Virus record (IMG/VR): IMGVR_UViG_3300031963_000041
Coordinates: 40,495-104,494 of that record
Strand: one strand, 5' to 3'
DNA length: 64,000 nucleotides
Source of the DNA: a virus
Shown piece by piece: positions 1-7,895 of the stretch (position 1 is its first letter; each line of letters starts with the position of its first letter). The notes beneath the pieces are model-generated. The model saw only the letters and a program-made list of their open reading frames with translations. It did not search any database and was not told the DNA's origin. The position numbers and the translations under genes were made by a program.

Positions 1-129
1 GCTAGATTGGATGATGCAGGCATCAAGACGGACACAGCACTGGCCACAGAACAACCGCAGTTCCCAGGAACGCTGGCGCCGAACACTTTGACCAAAGAAG
101 AAGCCGACGCCCTGGTGATTCGTTCCTAG
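1..129 (+). CDS. C-terminal end of a protein cut by the window edge
   Basis: The first frame is open from base 1 to a TAG at 127-129 and encodes the last 42 residues of a protein, ending in ALVIRS. No motif is recognisable. The stop codon abuts the first stem-loop/promoter cassette, the same gene-end arrangement seen at 37.5, 49.6 and 49.9 kb. Confidence 0.6.
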   Translation, partial: ARLDDAGIKTDTALATEQPQFPGTLAPNTLTKEEADALVIRS

Positions 130-211
130 GTCAGTGGGCACTAACCTACGAAAACCCTACAAACAGTAGGGTTTTTTTGTGGTTGACCAAAAATCGCCAT
201 TTTGCTATAAT
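129..211 (+). promoter_or_regulatory. Stem-loop plus early promoter cassette, copy 1
   Basis: An 18-nt near-palindrome (129-146, arms GGTCAGT and ACTAACC, loop GGGC) is followed by a separate terminator and then by -35 TTGACC (183-188), a 17-nt spacer and TATAAT (206-211) with a TGC extended -10. The spacer AAAATCGCCATTTTGC and the start-site region TATAGTAAAC recur in other cassettes. It drives the gene at 244. Confidence 0.85.
151..178 (+). terminator. Intrinsic terminator between stem-loop and promoter
   Basis: CCCTAC (155-160) pairs with GTAGGG (166-171) across a 5-nt loop, and seven T residues follow. It would stop transcription from the partial gene at the window start just before the promoter at 183. 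Confidence 0.85.
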
Positions 212-243
212 ATGAGTTATAGTAAACAACTTGGAGCCACAGT

Positions 244-417
244 ATGTCTAAGAAACACTTTGAACTACTCGCCAAATACATCGATTCTATCATGGATCCG
301 CATTGCCGTTTGCAAGCGGCTATCGCGGTGGCATCTGCTTGTAAAGAAGCCAATCGCAGATTTGACTCGGATCGATTCTTTGCCGCTTGCAACATCGGCG
401 CCGCCGAGGTCAAATAA
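244..417 (+). CDS. Small phage protein, 57 aa
   Basis: ATG at 244 follows TTGGAG at a 7-nt spacing, directly downstream of the promoter at 183-211. The product starts MSKKHFELLAKYIDSI and is a small, mostly helical soluble protein with cysteines near the middle and C-terminus. It reads like the short early proteins of T4-type phages. No domain identified. First gene of an operon that leads into the DNA ligase. Confidence 0.7.
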   Translation: MSKKHFELLAKYIDSIMDPHCRLQAAIAVASACKEANRRFDSDRFFAACNIGAAEVK

Positions 418-418
418 C

Positions 419-619
419 ATGGCCTATCACGTTTTCCGACACAACCAGGACTATGGTCCACGATCGGGGCTGGAAGGTCCGTTCCACTATCCCAATGGCC
501 GGGTGCTGTATTATGATCCCAAGGCCGGTGAATACTGGGATCCACGCACAGATTTTTATGTGCCAAGAGATGAAGTCGCTGAATTACAGCAAAGCATTTT
601 TGATCAGGTGGCGGCATGA
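419..619 (+). CDS. Small phage protein, 66 aa
   Basis: Starts 1 nt after the previous stop (MAYHVFRHNQ) and ends IFDQVAA, overlapping the next gene by ATGA. The sequence is rich in Tyr, Pro and Asp with a central GRVLYYDPKAGEYWDP segment, which suggests a small beta-rich fold. A longer reading that begins at 179 would run through the promoter and the previous gene, so the internal ATG is preferred. Function unknown. Confidence 0.65.
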   Translation: MAYHVFRHNQDYGPRSGLEGPFHYPNGRVLYYDPKAGEYWDPRTDFYVPRDEVAELQQSIFDQVAA

Positions 620-792
620 CACAACGAGATGTCACCTTATCGATCACGTTCACACTGGATGACATCGAGGTGCTCCAGCGCATCTGGAATCGGTATGGTT
701 ATGTCATGGACGAGACCGGCATCATCTCTCACATATTAAACGAATATGAAATGAAGACTGCTGACAGTCTAAATACAAAGGTAAAGGCATGA
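616..792 (+). CDS. Small phage protein, 58 aa
   Basis: ATGA overlap with the upstream stop and ATGA overlap with the ligase start at 789 place it in one translationally coupled run. The product (MTQRDVTLSITFTLDDIEVL, then a helical tail) is hydrophilic and lacks a recognisable motif. Its place immediately before the ligase suggests an early DNA-metabolism operon, but no role can be assigned. Confidence 0.6.
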   Translation: MTQRDVTLSITFTLDDIEVLQRIWNRYGYVMDETGIISHILNEYEMKTADSLNTKVKA

Positions 793-2171
793 CACAGGCA
801 CGCGATTGGCACAATGATGAATTCAATGGATTAAAAGTGGCGGCAGATTGGATACAAGATCTCGAAGGCTCAGACTCTAGGCTACACAAAGAAGCAGTGA
901 TCGAAAAGGCTCTGGTAGCGGCTCGATTAGGGTCGGCAGGGGCGCAGTGTTTTTTATACAACTGCTACCTGACCTACAATCCTTATTTCGTCTATGGTGT
1001 GAAGAAGGTTCCAGAAACCCAAGGACTCACAGGAAAAGACAATCCCTGGACTGAGTTCTGGGCTCTCACAGAAGGCCTCCGAACCCGTAGCATCACTGGC
1101 AACAAGGCACGTGATAGGATCGACGAACTGGCCGGTCGTTTTGACTCAGACGAGTGGAACGGCCTGGCCCGTCGTGTGCTGATCAAAGATCTCCGCTGTG
1201 GTATTTCAGAAAAGACCTTAAACAAAGTGCTGGGTAACTCGGAATGGAAGATACCGGTGTTCACTTGCCAACTGGCGCAAGACTCGGGCGATCATCCGGC
1301 CAAGATGAAAGGTCGAAAACGTATCGAATGTAAACTGGATGGTGTGCGTGTGCTGGCAGTGGTCAGCGGTAGCACAGTGAACCTCTACAGCCGCAACGGC
1401 AAACCCTTTGACAACTTTCCGCAGATCGCTGAAGCCATAGAAGATTGCAGGGCTGTGTTCCGTCACGGACTGAACTCAGGTGGTAGATTTGTGTTGGATG
1501 GTGAGATCGTGGGAGAGTCATTCCAGAAACTCATGCGTCAAGCACATCGTAAAAGCGATGCCCAAACTGATGGCATGGTTTATCATATCTTTGATATCAT
1601 TCCTCTGGAAGATTTTGAGCGTGGGTTCTGGAACGCACAACAGCACAAGAGACTGGACATACTTAACCGGGCAATGGAACCGCTACAAGAGCAGACCGAT
1701 TGCCTCCGTATCATGCCCGGACTGGAAGTGGATCTCGACACCGGAGAAGGTCATGACATCATGGATCGATTCGCCCAAGATGCTGTCACGGCCGGCTATG
1801 AAGGTATCATGATCAAGTCGGTGGATGCGCCCTATGAGTGCAAGCGAACGTCTTTTTGGATGAAGTGGAAACCCACCATAACAGTGGATTTGGAAATCGT
1901 GGGTTTCGAACAAGGAACTGGTCGCAACGAAAAGCGATTGGGTGCTATAATTTGTGAAGGAGATGACAATGGCAGAAATATTCGTGTTAATGTTGGCAGT
2001 GGTTTGTCTGATAGCGATAGGGATGACTTCTGGACCGCTCGCGATGACCTACTTGGTCGATTGGTTGAAATCCAAGCGGACGCAGTCACACAAAACCAAG
2101 ACGGATCATACTCACTGAGATTTCCACGATTCGTGAGATTCCGTGGGTTTGAACCTGGAGAAAAAATTTGA
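789..2171 (+). CDS. ATP-dependent DNA ligase (T4 gp30-like)
   Basis: 460 aa, near the 487 aa of T4 ligase. It seals nicks by forming a lysyl-AMP intermediate. The nucleotidyltransferase signature CKLDGVRV places the adenylated lysine at residue 182; VLDGEIVG (motif III), MVYHIFDI (IIIa), YEGIMIK (IV) and KWKPTITVDLEIVG (V) follow in order, and a C-terminal OB-like segment contains IRVNVGSG. The N-terminal 150 residues are the helical part typical of phage ligases. It lies in the early operon led by the promoter at 183 and probably acts in replication and recombination. Complete, with all catalytic motifs intact. Confidence 0.95.
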   Translation: MTQARDWHNDEFNGLKVAADWIQDLEGSDSRLHKEAVIEKALVAARLGSAGAQCFLYNCYLTYNPYFVYGVKKVPETQGLTGKDNPWTEFWALTEGLRTRSITGNKARDRIDELAGRFDSDEWNGLARRVLIKDLRCGISEKTLNKVLGNSEWKIPVFTCQLAQDSGDHPAKMKGRKRIECKLDGVRVLAVVSGSTVNLYSRNGKPFDNFPQIAEAIEDCRAVFRHGLNSGGRFVLDGEIVGESFQKLMRQAHRKSDAQTDGMVYHIFDIIPLEDFERGFWNAQQHKRLDILNRAMEPLQEQTDCLRIMPGLEVDLDTGEGHDIMDRFAQDAVTAGYEGIMIKSVDAPYECKRTSFWMKWKPTITVDLEIVGFEQGTGRNEKRLGAIICEGDDNGRNIRVNVGSGLSDSDRDDFWTARDDLLGRLVEIQADAVTQNQDGSYSLRFPRFVRFRGFEPGEKI

Positions 2172-2299
2172 ATCTGATGATTTGGTTCGCAGTGGTCATA
2201 TTATCAATGGAGTCATTGATATCTGGCAACGGTGCGGCATTGGTGGCCGGTTTGACACTGGCTGTAATTGGTATTGTCGTGGAGGCAAGACGAGCATGA
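2168..2299 (+). CDS. Small membrane protein, 43 aa
   Basis: TTG at 2168 overlaps the ligase stop and sits 7 nt after GGAG (2157-2160). The product has two short hydrophobic stretches (IWFAVVILSM and AALVAGLTLAVIGIVV) ending in EARRA, consistent with one or two membrane helices. It overlaps the next ORF by ATGA. Function unknown. Confidence 0.55.
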   Translation: MNLMIWFAVVILSMESLISGNGAALVAGLTLAVIGIVVEARRA

Positions 2300-2382
2300 G
2301 ACATATTCCCCGTTCTGAGTGGTGGGCTTACATCAAATGGCGCATCCGTAAAATGTTTGCCCGACAGAGATATGAAGTTTAG
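2296..2382 (+). CDS. Very small basic ORF, 28 aa
   Basis: MRHIPRSEWWAYIKWRIRKM and eight further residues, rich in Trp and Arg. ATGA overlap with the previous gene and an 11-nt overlap with the next support translation, but the short length limits confidence. Confidence 0.4.
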   Translation: MRHIPRSEWWAYIKWRIRKMFARQRYEV

Positions 2383-2521
2383 GATCTATTGGCGCATACT
2401 GAGCCCGTGGTTATTGATTCCAGCGGCCTTGGTGGCCGTTCCCGTTATTGTAGCCTGGATGTGGATACGTCATCCCCGTCAGTGCTTTGAGGCATGGCGT
2501 AACGGCAAAGGAATCTATTGA
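2372..2521 (+). CDS. Small membrane protein, 49 aa
   Basis: One clear membrane helix (LLIPAALVAVPVIVAWMWI) is flanked by basic residues (MKFRIYWR in front, RHPRQ behind), so the N-terminus is probably cytoplasmic. It overlaps its neighbours on both sides. With the ORF at 2168 it makes a pair of tiny membrane proteins behind the ligase. Function unknown. Confidence 0.55.
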   Translation: MKFRIYWRILSPWLLIPAALVAVPVIVAWMWIRHPRQCFEAWRNGKGIY

Positions 2522-2808
2522 TGATAGAACTCGATATACGGCTTCGCAATCCATGGCCGCCAAGGCCTTTCCGCAATATTGCCTGTTGGTCTTGGCAGAT
2601 GTTCCGCAATAAAACCTTTGAATTGCAGTTCAGCCACTATGCATTTAATTGGCTAGAAGCCAAACTAGATCTCAACTGGCGACAGACTGATCATGCAGGT
2701 CCGTGGCTCATGATCAATGTTTTTGGGTGGACCATGGATGTCAGGATCTATGATCGTCGTCATTGGGATGATGTTACCAACACCTGGAGAGATGATGCAA
2801 CCCTGTAA
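2521..2808 (+). CDS. Conserved-looking phage protein, 95 aa
   Basis: ATG at 2521 follows AAAGGA at about 8 nt; a TTG three bases earlier is the alternative. The product begins MIELDIRLRNPWPPRPFRN and has many Trp and Phe residues (NIACWSWQMFRNKTFELQ), a pattern I associate with an uncharacterised family of T4-type phages. Soluble, no catalytic motif. The gene overlaps the next by 14 nt. Confidence 0.7.
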   Translation: MIELDIRLRNPWPPRPFRNIACWSWQMFRNKTFELQFSHYAFNWLEAKLDLNWRQTDHAGPWLMINVFGWTMDVRIYDRRHWDDVTNTWRDDATL

Positions 2809-3082
2809 AACTGACTATTATACCTGTTCGTGCCATTCGGCCGAGCACACTTTGAGATTTGACTATGACCCTGATGATGGTGAACTCTACACCACGGTGT
2901 ATCTGCTTGCATACAGACCCTGGTATCAGCGTGTGTGGTTGGCTGTGAAATATGTGTTTGGACGCAATCGCCGCTATGGTGACTTTGACTGTTTCACTTT
3001 GGATCCTCGAGATCGCGATCGTTTCGTGAACATGGCAGTGACGTTCCAACGATTCCATGATCGCAACAGCACAGCGGTGTGA
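2795..3082 (+). CDS. Conserved-looking phage protein, 95 aa
   Basis: Start chosen at ATG 2795, 6 nt after GGAG; ATG 2792 is also in frame. The product contains YTCSCHSAEHTLRFDYD near the N-terminus and a basic segment around VKYVFGRNRRYGDFDCF. The paired Cys-x-Cys-His could bind metal but no fold is recognised. Part of the close-packed early run behind the ligase. Confidence 0.7.
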   Translation: MQPCKTDYYTCSCHSAEHTLRFDYDPDDGELYTTVYLLAYRPWYQRVWLAVKYVFGRNRRYGDFDCFTLDPRDRDRFVNMAVTFQRFHDRNSTAV

Positions 3083-3297
3083 TGCGAGAAGTTTGGCTAG
3101 ATGACGGCGGTATAGGATACGAGCAGGCTGGACAGCGTTTTGAATCAGCGCATCGCTGGGCCAAAAAAAATTGTGTCAGTTATCAAAAACATGAGGTAGT
3201 AGACGTGACGGATGTGTCTCATACCCATGATTTGATCGCTCGGTATTTGTTCCGTGACGAACGGGATGTAATTATGTTTGAATTGAAATGGTCCTGA
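3082..3297 (+). CDS. Small protein with C-terminal FELKWS motif, 71 aa
   Basis: ATG 3082 overlaps the upstream TGA. The C-terminus RYLFRDERDVIMFELKWS resembles the ends of the products at 45693 (FYFDSDQDYFAFTLKWS) and 59671 (FKFYTEQDRMLFLTGWS). The three are probably paralogues of one small phage family. Function unknown. Confidence 0.65.
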   Translation: MREVWLDDGGIGYEQAGQRFESAHRWAKKNCVSYQKHEVVDVTDVSHTHDLIARYLFRDERDVIMFELKWS

Positions 3298-3797
3298 TGA
3301 AAGCATTGGAAGATCCCGATCTCTCTGCTGAACAAAAGCAGTTACTTAATGAAATACAAGGCATCCGCTATGTTGTGATCAACAAACAACATGGCGGTTT
3401 TGGTCTCAGTCCAGACGCTATCAAACGCTATTTAGAAATCAAGGGCATAGAATACTACGTCGAGGAAAATGATCGATTTGGTGGACTCGTAGGACCCAAA
3501 CACTGGTTGGTGCCCAAACAACAGCAACTACAAGAACCTGATGCTGAAACTTGGCATTCGATGACCATGGCCCAAAGACAACAGCATAATCAACTCTATG
3601 ATCAACAGGTATTTTCTGATCGTGACGTAGATAGAGATGACCCTGTGCTGGTGCAAGTGGTGCAGGAAATGGGCGCTGATGCCGGTGGCAGATTTGCGGC
3701 ATTAAAGGTAGTTGAGATCCCCGCCGATGTAGAATGGCAAATAGAAGAATACGACGGTCTGGAGTGGGTGGCCGAAAAGCATAGAACTTGGGATTGA
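3297..3797 (+). CDS. Phage protein with HGGFGLS motif, 166 aa
   Basis: ATG 3297 overlaps the upstream TGA; an in-frame ATG at 3288 is possible. The segment RYVVINKQHGGFGLSPDAI and the C-terminal ADVEWQIEEYDGLEWVAEKH are hallmark stretches of an uncharacterised protein family that is widespread in large phages. Soluble and Gln/Asp rich. I know of no experimentally assigned role. Confidence 0.75.
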   Translation: MKALEDPDLSAEQKQLLNEIQGIRYVVINKQHGGFGLSPDAIKRYLEIKGIEYYVEENDRFGGLVGPKHWLVPKQQQLQEPDAETWHSMTMAQRQQHNQLYDQQVFSDRDVDRDDPVLVQVVQEMGADAGGRFAALKVVEIPADVEWQIEEYDGLEWVAEKHRTWD

Positions 3798-3802
3798 ATT
3801 GT

Positions 3803-3810
3803 GCTATAAT
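3803..3810 (+). promoter_or_regulatory. Extended -10 promoter giving a leaderless mRNA
   Basis: TGCTATAAT (3803-3810 plus flanking base) ends 6 nt before ATG 3817. No good -35 lies 17 nt upstream, so it would rely on the extended -10. The predicted start site coincides with the ATG, and no Shine-Dalgarno sequence precedes it. Confidence 0.55.
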
Positions 3811-3816
3811 AATATC

Positions 3817-4086
3817 ATGGAACCAGGACTACATCGAATCTACGTCAGCGTCACCACACAAGAGCAATGGTATTCGATCATGCGAGAGTGCCGAGATTGG
3901 TTTGGAAAAAACTGGCGCACACAACCTCGAGTAAAGAGAAAACTCACGGAAAACTCTCGCTACGGGAAAAATCGTCCTGGAGTATCCGTATGGTTTGAAG
4001 TGCCTGATCTGCGTTTTGCTACCTGGATCTCGGTCAAAATGAGTCTACAAGTGGCTGGGGAGGACAAGCATAAAGCCGGTAAATAG
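3817..4086 (+). CDS. Small phage protein on a probable leaderless message, 89 aa
   Basis: MEPGLHRIYVSVTTQEQWYS begins six bases after a TATAAT box and has no ribosome-binding site, so the message may be leaderless. The product is basic in its middle (VKRKLTENSRYGKNR) and appears alpha/beta. A longer in-frame reading from 3799 would start inside the -10 box and is rejected. Function unknown. Confidence 0.65.
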   Translation: MEPGLHRIYVSVTTQEQWYSIMRECRDWFGKNWRTQPRVKRKLTENSRYGKNRPGVSVWFEVPDLRFATWISVKMSLQVAGEDKHKAGK

Positions 4087-4090
4087 TTCT

Positions 4091-5650
4091 ATGTTTCTCA
4101 CATACTTGATGCTGGCTGTGGCGCTGTGCCTCAGCGCCATCGCCGCATTCTATTCGATCATAGGTCTCACTGCCATATTTGCCGCGGCTGTGATTCCTGT
4201 GGCCGTCATGGGAACCATATTGGAGATAGCCAAACTAACGGTCACTGTATGGTTGCATGAATACTGGCATCGTTGTAAACGAGCCATGAAAATATACTTG
4301 GTGCCTGCGGTGGGTATGCTGATGTTGATCACTTCCATGGGCATCTTTGGCTTCCTGTCAAAGGCCCATCTAGATCAAGCAGTTCCCACTGGGGATGTGG
4401 CCGCACAAGTGGCCTTGCTAGACGAAAAGATAAAGACACAGCGAGACAACATCGAAGCCGCCCGACGTGCCCTGGCCCAGATGGATGCGGCTGTGGACCA
4501 AACACTCAGCAGATCATCTGACGAGAAGGGTGCTGACAAAGCCGCGGCACTGCGCCGTGCTCAGGCCCGTGAGCGTGGCAACCTGCAAGGAGACATCTCT
4601 CGCGCACAGACCGAGATAGCAAAATTAAACGAACAACGGGCACCCATAGCCGCAAATCTACGCAAAGTAGAAGCCGAGGTAGGTCCAATCAAATACATAG
4701 CGGCCTTGATCTATGGAGACAATCCTGATGCCAACTTACTGGAAAAGGCCGTGCGTTGGGTGATCATAATACTTGTGGTAGTGTTTGATCCCTTGGCCAT
4801 ATTCATGTTGTTGGCCGCCACTGAGAGTTACAAGTGGGAAAAATACGGTGCTCGAGATGATCCCGATGAACCAGAAAATCCGCCACCTGACAGCCCAGTG
4901 ATGGATCGCATAAACGAATGGCGCGACAAAATAAAAAAATGGAGGCAACCCAATGGTACCAATGCTGATGATGGCCAACCTATTGCCCAGGATCTGGCTA
5001 GACAACCTGACAGAGATGATGCTGATGTTCAACCCACCGCTCCGATGGTGGCTATCCCACCTACGCAATGGGGCGGGCAAGATCTAACAAAACAAATCGT
5101 TGAAAATAATCGGCCCGGTGAACCTGTTTATGTCGACATGCCGGACATTGTCACTGTGCGTCCGGATGTGCAGTATGTAGGTGATGCCGATGAAGAAGAA
5201 ACTCCTGAAGAAAAAGATCCTGTAAAAAGGGCCAAGCGCCAATGGAAAGCGGACAATCCTGATGACACTTTACACAGACACGAAAAATTGTTGGCACAGG
5301 GCAAGATAGAACGACTACCATGGGAACAGAGTCTACAACTGCAGGCAGATGATCAAGAACAATATGCCAATGTTGATTTTGGAACACGATTCCCTACAAC
5401 TCCCGGTCGTGGGGATGCGTTTATCCGTGTAGATTTCCTGCCAACTAAACTGTTCAAATGGAATGGTGCGAAATGGATTGAAGTGGACAAAGAAATCACT
5501 GATTCATTCACCTACAATGATGAGTATATCGAATATCTAATCGCCAAGATCGGTTCTGGTGAGTATGATGCTGATCTGCTCAACGAAAACGAAAGACAAC
5601 AAATAGAAGCTAGGCTACGAGATGATCCCAAATTCAACGGTCCAGCATGA
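4091..5650 (+). CDS. Large membrane and coiled-coil protein, 519 aa
   Basis: The N-terminus carries three hydrophobic helices within about 95 residues (starting MFLTYLMLAVALCLSAIA), followed by a long charged coiled coil (about residues 100-200, DEKIKTQRDNIEAARRALAQ), another membrane segment (VRWVIIILVVVFDPLAIFML, about 225-245) and a Pro/Asp-rich cytoplasmic tail of 270 residues. The layout resembles an uncharacterised inner-membrane protein of marine T4-type phages. It overlaps clpX by ATGA, so the two are co-translated, which hints at a membrane-linked role in protein handling; this is inference. Confidence 0.75.
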   Translation: MFLTYLMLAVALCLSAIAAFYSIIGLTAIFAAAVIPVAVMGTILEIAKLTVTVWLHEYWHRCKRAMKIYLVPAVGMLMLITSMGIFGFLSKAHLDQAVPTGDVAAQVALLDEKIKTQRDNIEAARRALAQMDAAVDQTLSRSSDEKGADKAAALRRAQARERGNLQGDISRAQTEIAKLNEQRAPIAANLRKVEAEVGPIKYIAALIYGDNPDANLLEKAVRWVIIILVVVFDPLAIFMLLAATESYKWEKYGARDDPDEPENPPPDSPVMDRINEWRDKIKKWRQPNGTNADDGQPIAQDLARQPDRDDADVQPTAPMVAIPPTQWGGQDLTKQIVENNRPGEPVYVDMPDIVTVRPDVQYVGDADEEETPEEKDPVKRAKRQWKADNPDDTLHRHEKLLAQGKIERLPWEQSLQLQADDQEQYANVDFGTRFPTTPGRGDAFIRVDFLPTKLFKWNGAKWIEVDKEITDSFTYNDEYIEYLIAKIGSGEYDADLLNENERQQIEARLRDDPKFNGPA

Positions 5651-6846
5651 AAGAAGATACTTCATACGAACTTTGCAGTTTCTGCAACAAACACAAAGAC
5701 GATGTTAAAAAACTCATAGTGGCCAATGATGTGGCCATCTGCAACGATTGCGTGGATCTTTGCCAAAAACTCTTGCAAGAGGATCCGGTAACGAGAGAAC
5801 ACAATCACACAGACATTGATCCTCAAGAACTCAAACGTTATCTAGATCAGTATGTGATAGGGCAGGACCGTGCCAAGGTTGTCTTGGCAGTGGCCATCGC
5901 CAATCATTACAAACGCATACAGAATCGCGATCCTGAAATAGAACTAGACAAGGCCAATATCCTGATGCTGGGCCCCACAGGATCGGGCAAGACCCTGCTG
6001 GCTCGCACCGTGGCACGTTATCTCGACGTGCCTTTTGCCATCGCAGATGCCACTAGCATAACCGAAGCCGGATATGTGGGCGATGATGTAGAAAGTCTCA
6101 TACAGCGATTGCTCACTGCCGCTGGTGGCGATGTGGAAAAATGTCGTCGTGGTATAATATTTGTTGATGAAATTGACAAGATCGCTCGAAAAAGCGAATC
6201 AACATCTATCACCAGAGATGTGAGTGGTGAAGGTGTGCAACAGGCCCTGTTGAAGCTGGTAGAAGGCACAGTATGCCGAGTTCCGGCTGGTGGCGGCCGC
6301 AAACACCCTGGTGGCGAAATGATCGAAATAGACACTGCCAATATACTGTTCATTGCCGGCGGCGCATTCGTGGGCCTAGACCAGATAGTGAAGAAACGAC
6401 TGTTCGGGTCCTCCATGGGATTCAATGCTGAAGTCAAAGTATCAGGTGACGTGGATCTACAAAAGACCATGCCCGATGATCTGGTAAAATTTGGTCTGAT
6501 ACCTGAATTCGTCGGCCGTTTCCCTAGTTGGGTCAGCCTAGATGAACTGACCACGGATGATCTGGTGCATGTGCTCACAGATACCAAGAATTCATTGATA
6601 CGTCAATATCAACACCTGTTTGCTTCAGACAGCATAGATCTTGATTTCGAGAACGAGGCCTTGACCACCATAGCACAGCGTTCTGCAGATTTCGGTACTG
6701 GTGCCCGCGCCTTGCACAGCGAACTTGAGCGTGTGTTGATGCCACACATGTTCGCTATCAAACGCTATCGTGATCGGGGGATAAACCGCGTAGTTATTAA
6801 CCGAGAGCAAATAAATAACCCACAACCCGTTTACAAGGAGGAATAG
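5647..6846 (+). CDS. clpX: ATP-dependent Clp protease unfoldase ClpX
   Basis: 399 aa against about 424 in E. coli. AAA+ unfoldase that recognises substrates and feeds them to ClpP. The zinc-binding domain has C10, C13, C32 and C35; Walker A is GPTGSGKT (109-116), Walker B IIFVDEID (170-176), and the GYVG pore loop is at 142-145. KSESTSITRDVSGEGVQQAL is strongly conserved. The ClpP-docking loop reads SSMGF, matching the IGF loop of cellular ClpX. It follows a membrane protein by ATGA overlap and precedes a bS21 gene with a strong AAGGAGG site. ClpP paralogues lie at 30.3 and 32.5 kb and ClpS at 7.9 kb, so the phage may run its own complete protease. All key residues are present. Confidence 0.96.
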   Translation: MKEDTSYELCSFCNKHKDDVKKLIVANDVAICNDCVDLCQKLLQEDPVTREHNHTDIDPQELKRYLDQYVIGQDRAKVVLAVAIANHYKRIQNRDPEIELDKANILMLGPTGSGKTLLARTVARYLDVPFAIADATSITEAGYVGDDVESLIQRLLTAAGGDVEKCRRGIIFVDEIDKIARKSESTSITRDVSGEGVQQALLKLVEGTVCRVPAGGGRKHPGGEMIEIDTANILFIAGGAFVGLDQIVKKRLFGSSMGFNAEVKVSGDVDLQKTMPDDLVKFGLIPEFVGRFPSWVSLDELTTDDLVHVLTDTKNSLIRQYQHLFASDSIDLDFENEALTTIAQRSADFGTGARALHSELERVLMPHMFAIKRYRDRGINRVVINREQINNPQPVYKEE

Positions 6847-6847
6847 T

Positions 6848-7060
6848 TTGGGTAAAACAGTGATCGTTCCGGATGGCAATGTAGAAAAGGCCCTGCGCCG
6901 ATTCAAAAAAAAGATACAGAATTCAGGTCTGTTGTTCGAACTCAAAGAACGTGAGACCTATGTCAAACCCACTACCCGCCGTAAACTCAAAGCCTCTGCC
7001 GCTAAAAAACGTTGGCAAAAATATCTACGTAGCCAGCAACTGCCTCCCAAAAAGTTCTAA
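6848..7060 (+). CDS. rpsU: Ribosomal protein bS21 homologue
   Basis: 70 aa, the usual bS21 size (71 in E. coli). bS21 sits on the 30S platform near the anti-Shine-Dalgarno region and helps mRNA initiation. The diagnostic stretches ALRRFKKKIQNSGLLFELK and ETYVKPTTRRKLKASAAKK align with cellular bS21, and the C-terminus is Lys/Arg-rich. The TTG start at 6848 has an excellent AAGGAGG six bases away. Phage-borne bS21 is known from aquatic phages. It may replace the host copy and favour phage messages; an infA gene at 60.2 kb strengthens that idea. Confidence 0.93.
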   Translation: MGKTVIVPDGNVEKALRRFKKKIQNSGLLFELKERETYVKPTTRRKLKASAAKKRWQKYLRSQQLPPKKF

Positions 7061-7311
7061 TGTATATCCGGTTCCGGTTGCCACAACACGGCGACTATCA
7101 CCGCACCCTGGAATTCATCAAACAGCAGGTGCAAAGTTGGGCTGAACAATATGGTGTGAGATACACGCAAAAAACCATAAAATACGAACATCGTGTGGCT
7201 TTTGATCACGACGAAACCTATACCATGTGGGCCATGACATGGAACCCACCAGAACAGTTCCGGCGCTGGTTGGAATATGAATTGGTTAATGTGGCCGGCG
7301 AGCGATATTGA
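7060..7311 (+). CDS. Small phage protein, 83 aa
   Basis: The ATG shares its A with the bS21 stop codon. The product starts MYIRFRLPQHGDYHRTLEF and has an aromatic C-terminal half (ETYTMWAMTWNPPEQFRRW). It is soluble with no motif I can name, and is likely co-translated with bS21. The promoter for hsp20 begins inside its last codons. Confidence 0.65.
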   Translation: MYIRFRLPQHGDYHRTLEFIKQQVQSWAEQYGVRYTQKTIKYEHRVAFDHDETYTMWAMTWNPPEQFRRWLEYELVNVAGERY

Positions 7312-7338
7312 CAACTCTCAAAAAATCCTGTATAAATA
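7308..7338 (+). promoter_or_regulatory. Promoter of hsp20, sigma70 and late-type boxes superimposed
   Basis: TTGACA (7308-7313), 17-nt spacer and TATAAA (7331-7336) form a near-consensus sigma70 promoter. The same -10 region reads TATAAATA (7331-7338), the exact T4 late consensus, so the site might serve both classes. A 60-nt leader separates it from ATG 7399. Confidence 0.75.
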
Positions 7339-7398
7339 TATTTGTAGGTGCCGATGGTCGGGCCTACATAGTCAACTTGCTTAAAAAAGGAGAATGTT

Positions 7399-7836
7399 AT
7401 GACTAAAATCACATCTTTTGATCTCACCCCCTTCTATCGTAATACCATTGGCGTCGACCGCTTGTTCGACCGTATCATGGATCAGTTTGACCATGCCGCG
7501 CAAAGCCAGAACTACCCGCCTTACAACATCCTGAAAACAGGAGAAGACACCTATGAAATCCAGGTGGCAGTGGCTGGGTTTGCCGAAGGTGAAGTGAATG
7601 TAGATTTCCATGAAGGACAGTTGGTGATCACCGGTGAAAAGAACACCGATGACTCAGAATTGAACTATCTACATCGCGGTATCTCGGCTCGCAAGTTCCT
7701 GCGCACATTCCAACTGGCTGATTATGTAGAGGTTCGCGATGCTGTGATGAAAGACGGCATCTTGAACGTGCATCTACAGCGCATCGTGCCCGAAGAAATG
7801 AAGCCAAAGCGTATTGCAATCTCATACGCAAAATAA
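7399..7836 (+). CDS. Small heat-shock protein (Hsp20/IbpA type)
   Basis: 145 aa, typical for IbpA-like alpha-crystallin chaperones that hold unfolded proteins without ATP. The N-terminal SFDLTPFYRNTIGVDRLFD matches proteobacterial IbpA, and the crystallin domain runs from about residue 35 (YNILKTGEDTYEIQVAVAGF) through LHRGISARKFLRTFQLADYV. ATG 7399 follows AAAGGAG. Hsp20 genes are common in T4-type cyanophages. Here it lies between clpX/rpsU and clpS, making a protein-quality-control block. Confidence 0.93.
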   Translation: MTKITSFDLTPFYRNTIGVDRLFDRIMDQFDHAAQSQNYPPYNILKTGEDTYEIQVAVAGFAEGEVNVDFHEGQLVITGEKNTDDSELNYLHRGISARKFLRTFQLADYVEVRDAVMKDGILNVHLQRIVPEEMKPKRIAISYAK

Positions 7837-7876
7837 TATAATAGCGTAAATACAGTGGAGGGCACCCGCCCTCTAC
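7814..7876 (+). promoter_or_regulatory. clpS promoter region and 5' hairpin
   Basis: TTGCAA (7814-7819), 17-nt spacer, TATAAT (7837-7842) and a GTAAATAC late-type box (7846-7853) lie at the end of hsp20. A 9-bp hairpin with an ACCC tetraloop (GTGGAGGGC 7855-7863 with GCCCTCTAC 7868-7876) would form at or near the 5' end of the mRNA, probably as a stabiliser. It lacks a T-run, so it is not a standard terminator. Confidence 0.65.
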
Positions 7877-7895
7877 TGAGGACAAAGGGAACGAC

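Noticed and set aside
179-619. 146-aa + strand frame covering the first promoter
   Set aside because: Its N-terminal half is the promoter and a different gene's coding region; only the part from ATG 419 has codon and overlap support.
4080-4085. TAAATA 5 nt ahead of ATG 4091 considered as a late promoter
   Set aside because: Too close to the ATG for a transcript that includes the start, and inside the previous gene's stop; likely chance.
6018-6587. 189-aa - strand frame opposite clpX
   Set aside because: Codon-mirror of a strongly conserved AAA+ gene; Ser/Pro/Thr-rich without motifs.
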